A DNA stretch of 64,000 nucleotides from contig NC_134460.1 in assembly GCF_047948215.1 (NCBI RefSeq), positions 11,861,001 through 11,925,000 on the forward strand. Reading direction: 5' to 3'. The notes beneath the pieces were generated by a model, which ran no database searches, was not told the DNA's origin, and saw only the letters and a list, made by a program, of their open reading frames with translations. How positions within the stretch are numbered: position 1 is the stretch's first letter; each line of letters starts with the position of its first letter. Positions 56,136 to 64,000 of the stretch are shown here, in pieces. The translations under genes and the position numbers were made by a program. This DNA comes from Lycorma delicatula. Lineage: Eukaryota > Arthropoda > Insecta > Hemiptera > Fulgoridae.

Positions 56136-57685
56136 TGTCTTTTTTGTATAATATATCTGGATTAGATAAAGATTCATCATGAAATTTGGTATTTACTTGT
56201 ATATACTAGTCATTGATATTTTTAAATTTTCATAATAATTGGTCTTAGTGGTGAGGTAGTTTCCCTTTAACCCTTGTTTACTATATCGAGATACTTTATT
56301 TAACCGGAGAACTTAAAAGTTTTTTCCATTAGTTATTCTGTAAAAATATGTTTAACTCTACCCTTTCTGTGAATAATAGCACCAAACCCCCTTGAATATG
56401 TACAATAATAGCATACACCCCTTTGAGTCCGTGAGGAGGGAAAAGATCATGTTTAATTTCTTTTATTTATTCTTTTTCTTACACAGTCGTCACTATTTAA
56501 TGTTTGGGGTAGGAAGTGGGCGTAAAATATAGTTGGAAAATTTCGCAACATGTTATCACCTTTGAGAGTTTTAAAAAAAATCGGCTTTGATTGGTCATAA
56601 GATTACGAATTTGGGAGACAATTGGTTTCATTTTCATCTAATCTTCCAAGATTTACTTCACTTAATCAAAAATTATATTCAATAAGAATTTTATTAAAAT
56701 TCTTAATTGAAATGATTCTTAATCATGATTAAAAATGAAATTTTTCAAAATCTGATTTGGTTTTAAAAAAATAATGAGTTCCTTATTGTAACCGTAGTTA
56801 GTACCAAACTAGCGGTCAGAAACCGATGAAATTTGGTATCTGTACTCCAGATTTTGTGAATAATACAAAATCAACTAACAAGTACGGAGTAAGGTTTTTC
56901 ATTTACGTATTTAACCTAATTGAGACTTTCTTTTCCAATATTACTGCATTATTCTAGATAAAAAAAGCACAATATTATATGAAACTTAATTAGTAGTAAA
57001 TAATTTCTAGGTACATACTTTAGATGAAATATAGAAAAATTATTGAATGTATTTTTTTTGTGAAAAATAGTTTAAATCTGGTGATCCGTTCACTAATAGC
57101 GAGGTTGGCAACGACGCTTTAAAAGTATCATAATTGCAATTAATATGTTTCATTTAACTTCTCAAGGTTAATTAATTAAAATTATGAGTGGCTTTGACTT
57201 ACTGAGATAGCTTTTTTGTCATGCGATGGTGAAATATAATTACAAAAACACCGCCCTTCCTCATAAAATTACAGCTGATTTGGAACAACAATAATAATTA
57301 TAATTAAAAACAATGATAATTAATCAAACATTTCAAATTTTAACAGTTGAGAGTAGAAAATAAGATACAATAAGTAAAAATATTTACAATACAATAATTT
57401 ATTTTTTTTAATTATGGGCGATTAAACCCAAAAAGTAGATGCTTTGTAACCGACTTTGCTTGTTGGAATACTTCATAGACGGGTAATTGGAAAACTGCAC
57501 AAAGATGAATCCTTGTTTCTCCAACCTTGATAATTGTACGTTATGTATGTTGTTACATTTTATCCCCTTGAATACCATCTCAAATGAGATTGATTTATCG
57601 ATATAACTTCTACGTAGGACCTTTTTTTTGTCGAAGGGATAATTTTATTTTTCTGTCTAAATAGTTGTATTATAACTATATATGG

Positions 57686-57716
<31 letters not shown>

Positions 57717-58319
57717 GAAGAGTGTTGATAATTTTTGGGAACTGATTATAGAGCTTGATATAGGAAAAAAGTACATACAAACATATGTCCGAAACTGTTG
57801 ATACTCAACATTTTTGGACATATGTTTGTCGAAAATCCTAGCGAAAAAATTTGTCCGGATTTCAACTTCCCGGTGAAGTGAGGTCATACTGAAATTTTTA
57901 ATGCGTTATTTTATAAGGGGTAAAATTGATGGTTTCATTTGTTTTTGGACTTGAAAAATCGAATAAAACAGGTCCCAGAGGTATCTCGATAGTTTTCACG
58001 ATATCCAACGTAAAACAGAAAACATTCGGTGACGAAAAATACGATTTTTAGGTCTGAAGTACATATAATAAGATTGTTAAATTAATAAATGCGTAAATTT
58101 TACTATCAAAACTTGTAGAAAATTTAAAACCGGGAAAATTGATCTAATAAAGTTTTTGAAAAAGATAAAACAATCAAACTTTTGTTATTAAAAGCAAAAC
58201 AGAACAAAACTTATTTTTTTTTACTCTACCAGAACAAATTTTAACAGAGAAGTGTTATAATTTGTAAAAATAAGAAATAGCTGTTTTTAGAGCAATAAAT
58301 TTAGATTTTAAAAAATTTA
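56136..58319. other. AT-rich non-coding stretch
   Basis: I see no gene here. A TA run lies at about 57686-57713. The segment 57930-58060 contains GGTCCCAGAGGTATCTCGAT-like sequence typical of decayed repeats, which I cannot assign. Confidence 0.45.
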
Positions 58320-58813
58320 ATTTTCAAGCACTGTAAGAAATTATTCTTTAAAACTTTCAAATAATTTCTCCCCGTGCCATGTTGTTTTAGTATGAAAGAT
58401 CCTATTAACTGTTTGTCGATCACGCCACACCAAACGTTCCCCGAAATATCATCGCTAGAAAATTGATTCAATTAGAGAATGTTTGTTTTATCAGACCACT
58501 GATGAGTTTTTTGCCATTACGGGTAAAAGTAGCTTCGTCCGAAAGTAGTATGAACGGAATTAAGTGGTGATTATTTTTAACCCATTACTAAAACTGCAGT
58601 CGTCTGAACGTTCACCAAGCTGGAAGTGTTGAACTTTATGAACATGATAAGGACGCAATCCGTGACCATCTATATCCTTCATACTAGACTTTGTGGAATG
58701 TTGAGTCGAGTAGAAGAAATTTTTTGCGCGCTTCTTATAGGACTAAGCTGTACCATCTGAAGAATGTTTTCTCTTTTATCACCACGTACCGGTTGACGTT
58801 CAGATGAAATCAT
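58320..58813 (-). pseudogene. DDE_3 (IS630/Tc1-mariner superfamily) transposase remnant
   Basis: On the minus strand, after a possible start at 58813 (MISSERQPVRGDKRENILQM), the sequence reads RSAQKISSTRLNIPQSLV (HTH region), then MKDIDGHGLRPYHVHKVQHF, QLGERSDDCSF, ILLSDEATFTRNGKK (catalytic Asp codon at 58537-58539), then SDDISGNVWCGVIDKQLIGS, FILKQHGTGRNYLKVLKNNF. The blocks LRPYH..KVQ, SDEATFTRNG and NVW.GVID..LIG are characteristic of the insect DDE_3 transposase family that integrates at TA. At least three frameshifts separate them, and the second and third catalytic residues are not preserved in the remnant. Terminal repeats were not found. Confidence 0.7.
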
Positions 58814-61800
58814 TTTCACGAAAATTACAAAAAATTATACAAAATTCTTTACGGTTTAGAACTACTTAACCAACATAGGTACGTCGGTAGGTATTCCTAA
58901 ACCGCAGCTAGAGCATTTCCATCGCAAGCCGTTCATAAAAATCATAACAGCGCATGCTGCATGAGTGAAGAGACGCGATTTTTCAAAGCAAAGAAATTAA
59001 AACGGAATTTTACTTTTTTAAATTCATAAAAAAGTGTTAAATTGTAGGTATAGTTTAGAGTATAACAAACACAAAAACTCTATATAACTTGATTCTCCAA
59101 AATAATTAAACATAATCAAAAATATGTCAAAAACAATTAAACTGCCTAACTCATATTATTAACGCGTAACCACAATTCTATGGCAGCAATGATTAGTATT
59201 CAAGTTAATTTCGAAGGACACAGTTAGTGTTAGCGAACTAATTTTTCAAAGATCTAGAGTTATAATAAAAACAGCTGTTTTTTTAATTTTTACTAATTCA
59301 TAAAAGTTTTCTGTTAAGACTTGTTTTTAATAATAGAAGGTGAGTTTTTTTTGTTTCCATAGACTTTATTACATCAGTTTTCTCAGGATTAAATTCTCTA
59401 CAAGTTTTTATTATAAAACAAAGTTTCATTTTTTAACAAAGTTAAATAGAGTAATAAATAGACCGCTAAAATCTTAAAAACCACAATACAGTCCGATTGA
59501 CTAAAGACAGTAATGACCGCTAATATTAACACTTTTAATAACTAGTACTGGATTAACAACCAGATAAGATTAGACGGTATAAGTTTTATACAATTCCATT
59601 TATTTCAAATATCTTTCCAATTTCCGATAGAATTGTCTACCAATAATTTACTGAGCAAGTTCCTGCATTCATCCACTGTCCATACTAGAATGCTTGTGAC
59701 GTCACTTTACTCGTTACTACATGTTGACTGATAACGCCGTATAACAATCGCAGATCTCCCAGCGCTCGCTTATACTCGCTTCGTATTGACTTACCCCATG
59801 ATCCGAGCAATCTTATACATCATGATCTCCAGATCCGCCGCATTCCTTAACTATTGAAGTGTGAGTACTATTGTCCGCGTAAATTACACTTTCCCATAAA
59901 TTCCTATTCTGGTCCGGTAACTCTTCTCAACAAACAAAAGCTGTTGGAGGTGTGCCATTGATAGTATTACAACGATTATTTCTTGAGCTGTTAGCCTGAG
60001 AAAAGGATTCCTTTCAGTACCTTTCTAGATTCCTTTCATTAATATATTTTCTTATTAATTGGAAGGAATCCGTTATACTGATTTCGTTACAATATATATA
60101 TATATATATATAGGATTCTCCATGCTTTATAATGGAAAATATGTTAATCGGACAAATATAAAGAGTTTTGCAGACTCTGACGTTTCATGAACCCTCTAAG
60201 TAAAAAAAGACTATTTCAACACTAAACATTTTGGAAGTACGGTTATGTGTATACATGTATGTTGACCTGGTTTTTCTTGATGTCTCCGGACTCGATAGAT
60301 CATCGTACTGAATCTTCATAATTTTTTCTGCTTTTTTCTGTAAGTTATAATTTTCCTTGATATCTTTAGAGTGGGTTAAACAGTTTTTATGACTTTTTTT
60401 ACGGTAAGTTCTCAATATGTCTAAGTAATACCATTTAAATTTAGTTACAATTGGACATGGGAATGAAAAGCTCATCATGAGGATGGGTCACCATGATTCC
60501 GCATCTCAGAATTTTACTTTAAGGATAGAAACATTTTTTCAAGTAATTCTTTATTTGAATGCTTACATTTTTCAATTTTCCTCTTAAACAGTAATCTGTC
60601 GTGTGGGCAAAGCCCATGGTATATATGTTAACACAAAACGTTTTTATATGTTAAGCGTTCTATTTGTATCTTTATATTTTATTACACAATTTAATATTTG
60701 TCGTAATATAAATAATATTTAAGAATTTGTACACAGAATGGTACAATTATGTTTCTAGTAAAGTTGATTATGCATTCCCGAATTAAAATTATATATATAT
60801 AATTATTTTAAGACGTTATTCCGTAAATTAAAAATAATCGTATAAAATAGATCAAAGTAATTTTATTATTTTTCTTAAATTAAAATTAATAAATGAAGAA
60901 AAGATTAATAAAGGTACAACGTAACGAAAAAATTAGATATATATATATCAAGTGCTTTGGTAATTTTTTTATTAATTTCTAAATAAAAAAGCGAAAAGTG
61001 TCCTTATATGTTTTGTTTATTTTATAAAAATCAGTATAACGTTTTGTTAGTTAATTTAAATCGTTCAGTTACATTCTAGTTGCTAGAACATTCTATATTT
61101 TGCTCTGCAACTAATTACATCATCGATATTTGCTAATGGAACTTCATTTAACAATTAGTAATTTAATTATTGAACGCTAAGTTATAACAGGACTTTGAGT
61201 AAAGTTCTGTTTAAAGACAAACAAAAACAGAAGTAAAATAATTACCTACATTTTGATTGCTCTGAAATATATATATGTATATATATATTTACAATATAAT
61301 CAGGCGTGGAATTTTAAGAGCATCGTAATTAGTATACGCTTTTTGTATTATCACAAGTTTTAAACAATTTTAAGAATGTCTGACTGATAATATTATTTAC
61401 AATATTGTTTTACATAACAAACATAAAAGATCCCATCTTTAATGTAGAGAACAAATGTAAAACAAGAAATGCTATTAGTGTCATGTATTTATCAAACTCA
61501 CGTTTCTTAACTCAAATAGCGGTGAAAGGTTTTTGGATTTATTCATCTGTGTCCCTTAAGTAGTTAATTATATTGTGTTTCTCCGTTTATTACGTACTAA
61601 CAACTTAGAAAATACCTAGATTAAAATTTTCTAAATGTTTTACTCAGAAGTAGTTTCAAATTTCATTTTCATTATTTCTTAGTCCTTAATATTTTTCGAA
61701 ATTCATAGTCGATAAGTTAATCATAAAATTTATATATTTTTGCCTTGTGTGGTTATTTAGAATGTCAACAAATTATCTACTAAAAAAATAGTAATGGTAA

Positions 61801-62518
61801 AAAAAAATCTCTTTCGGCACGTCAGAAGGCGGAGGTAGATTTCACCGGTGCTAACTAGATTTCCACCTTAAAACTTAAGAAAAAATTAAAAATTTACTCA
61901 ATACCATAATGGTTGAATGAAGTTTCACATATTTAGCATACGACAAGCCCATATTCTTAGAATTCCAGCAACATTTTGGTCACCCCTTGCCGTAAACATA
62001 TCAAAATGTTTTACAGACAAAAGTTTTAGGTAATGTTTAGAGGACTAACGACCACTTTAAAGCGATTCGATACTTTTCCTATTTAGGGAGGTATGATTCT
62101 TTGTCACATTTTTACCACTCCCTGGGCCAATGGTTGGTAATATCAAAAACTTTTACTTAGATAAGTTTTAGGTCCTTATTCAAAGAATAGTACGAACTTT
62201 AAACGAATTCGATATTTTACTTAATAATAAAGATATATTTTGTTTTTTCGAAAAAACTTCTCCATTTCCACATTGACCGTTAACGAACTTGACCGAGATT
62301 TTGGGACGAATTATTTTTAAGAAACAGTTTAAAAGTGATTGGCGTAAAATTACGGCAGTTATCGTGTCCACAACAAATTGAAATATATATATATAAACTT
62401 TTATAGCTGACAGTGGATTTTGGGTCGGAGGATGCGGAACGCGAAGATATGTCAAAATCCGGAAATCGAATCGTGATACCCATTACAATAGGTAGCTTTC
62501 TTATGAAATCATAAAAAA
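58814..62518. other. AT-rich stretch without assigned genes
   Basis: No gene is supported. There are TA runs near 60094-60112, 60790-60800 and 61268-61287. An internal pair of similar segments lies at 62015-62085 and 62142-62220 (AAGTTTTAGGT..., CACTTTAAAGCGATTCGATA against GAACTTTAAACGAATTCGAT), suggesting a decayed repeat with sub-repeats. Confidence 0.4.
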
Positions 62519-63035
62519 CCCTCCGGTTCGGTCTAGTTGTAAAACTCGTCATCGTAAATGAGCTGATTTCGAAGTCGAAGGTTCTTAGGTTCAAATCCTA
62601 GTAAAGGTGGTTTCATTCGGATTTGAATACTAGATCGTGGATACCGGTTTTCTTTAGTGGTTGGGGTTCAATTAATCACACATCTCAGGAATATTGGACT
62701 TTTTTCTTCTTTTTTCCTGTTTAGCCTCCGGGAATCACCGTCAGGTATTACTTCAGAGGATGATATGTATGAGCGTAAATGAAGTGCAGTCTTCTACAGT
62801 CTCAGGTCGACCATTCCTGAGATGTGTGGTTAATTTAAACCCAGCCACCAAAGAACACCGGTATCCACGATCTAGTATTCAAATCCGTACAAAAATAACT
62901 TGCCTTTACTAGCATTTGAACGTCGGAACTCTCGACTTCGAAAACAGTTGATTTTTAAAGAAGCGTTCACCACTAGACCAACTCACTAGGTTAGGAATGT
63001 TGGCCTGAGTCTGCCCAAGATAACACATTTACCGG
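62519..63035 (+). mobile_element. SINE1 copy g, interrupted by SINE1 copy h
   Basis: The left part (62519-62697) runs from CCCTCCGGTTCGGTCTAGTT through CTAGATCGTGGATACCGGTT to CACATCTCAGGAATATTGG. After the nested copy, the element resumes at 63004 with CCTGAGTCTGCCCAAGATAA, corresponding to the SINE1 segment GACTGAGACTGTACAAGACT. It then fades near 63035. The head is diverged, marking an old copy. Confidence 0.8.
62698..62992 (-). mobile_element. SINE1 copy h, nested and inverted in copy g
   Basis: On the minus strand this is a full-length SINE1 with its poly(A) complement at the left (TTTTTTCTTCTTTTTTCC), then CTGTTTAGCCTCCGGGAATC, CCATTCCTGAGATGTGTGG, CACCGGTATCCACGATCTAG and the head complement CACCACTAGACCAACTCACT. 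An 11-bp target duplication, AGGAATRTTGG (one mismatch), is at 62687-62697 and 62993-63003, within SINE1 copy g. Confidence 0.9.
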
Positions 63036-64000
63036 TGCATTTAGTGTTACACTCCAGTCGCTAATGACTTTAATTGTTGATACGAATATAAATCAAAAGA
63101 TAATAAAAACATAATAAAAAATAAGCAACATTTTAAAAAAATGTAAAATTCTATTTGATTTAAATTTTTCCTTTCGTTCGAAATGAATCCCAAGTGATAA
63201 ATTGATGAAATTCAAAGTTAAGCTAGGAAAAGGTTGAACCGCCGTCAGAATTTTTTTTTTCAGATTTATCAGTAAAATTGTATTAAGTTTTATTCTCTTT
63301 AATTTTTAATCTTAAAACTTTTTGGTAGGATTAACTCATTAAAACTGATACCGTTGAAAGGGGCAACCCTTCAAGTTTAAAAAAAAATCTATAAAAGTTT
63401 AGGATCTTTTTAAAATGTAATGTTATACCTCCAGTAGAAGTCTGGGGCATGTGGCTGATGGTTTATAAACCAGTCAATCGGGTACTTGTCATAAAATTTA
63501 TACATTTTTCAATCTGAAATCGATTATCAGCATTACTACTATACCGGTAAAATTACCTTTTTCACTTGATTTAGTGCAAGAGAGAGGGGGCATTCCATTA
63601 ACCGTAGTTATTTGTGACGAACAACTGTTCCTCCACAGGTTAATCACCATTTCTCACAATTCATCTGTTTTCTTGCCATTAGAAAATACAACCTGAATAA
63701 AGTTAGGTATTATGTTATTTTTCATTGTTTTCCTGTAGGAACGCTCGTAAATAAATAAATTTTCTCACGTTATTAGATGCCATAACGTTACAGTTGAAGG
63801 CAACCCGACAAGAGATATAATTCACTTCCTGTAATAAGTAAGCTATTTTTACATAAATAATTTCATTGAGAGATTTTGGGATAGTAAAGTGTAAAATAGT
63901 TTCGAGCTGATTATTTTTTTCACTGATTCAAATACATTGTTGTACATCAGCAAATCAAAATCTATGATATGCAGTTTTAGTTAGAATCATAAGTGAGCCC
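63036..64000. other. AT-rich non-coding stretch
   Basis: I see no gene or recognised repeat in the final kilobase. Confidence 0.45.

Noticed and set aside
55920..56182. 86- and 72-codon frames across the compound microsatellite
   Set aside because: Same reason: repeat-driven open frames without protein-like flanks.
62694..62912. 72-codon frame in the inverted SINE1 pair
   Set aside because: It is SINE1 body sequence read antisense and shows no coding signature.

Overview
This is a 64 kb piece of an AT-rich eukaryotic nuclear genome. It almost certainly comes from an arthropod, most likely an insect, and the repeat mixture (RTE-type LINEs, tRNA-headed SINEs, a mariner, degenerate non-LTR fragments) would fit a hemipteran. 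The order-level guess is weak and rests on family resemblance only. I see no complete host gene, no tRNA or rRNA gene, no bacterial-type operon and no CRISPR array. Nearly all recognisable coding sequence belongs to transposable elements, and almost all of it is broken. One short cysteine-rich reading frame (19721-19881, minus) is the only candidate host exon.

The dominant element is one RTE-type non-LTR retrotransposon family (called RTE-A here), with nine 5'-truncated copies: 101-1361(+), 4793-5880(-), 8778-9619(-), 10087-11752(+), 20961-22121(-), 27068-28204(+), 34412-35397(-), 36342-37514(+) and 38279-39770(-). All end at the same stop codon, then GAAGACA and a poly(A). Eight of the nine have convincing target-site duplications. 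None keeps the endonuclease half. Older relatives are at 12125-12975(-) and 24676-26310(-) (RTE-B) and at 32590-33640(-) (very decayed).

Other elements are an RNase H-bearing LINE 3' end (13861-15240,+); a Jockey-type RT remnant (29810-31092,+) split by an R1/LOA-like LINE 3' end (29882-30762,-); a 1302-bp mariner with near-intact terminal inverted repeats and a frameshifted transposase (31225-32526,-); a decayed CR1/L2-like LINE with an internal deletion (53426-55370,-); and a DDE_3/Tc1-mariner-superfamily transposase remnant (58320-58813,-).

Non-autonomous repeats include eight copies or fragments of one tRNA-headed SINE (SINE1), two copies of a second SINE with a different tRNA head but a similar 3' tail (SINE2), and five copies of a roughly 0.6-0.8 kb repeat (repeat A). 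Repeat A has a terminal hairpin, subterminal inverted repeats, and a tRNA T-arm-like hairpin followed by a T-run. There are also two copies of an uncharacterised repeat C, and a 514-bp orphan insert with an 11-bp target duplication (48595-49108). Several insertions are nested and give a readable relative chronology: LINE in repeat A, SINE1 in SINE2, SINE1 in SINE1, R1-like in Jockey. The rest is AT-rich sequence with microsatellites.
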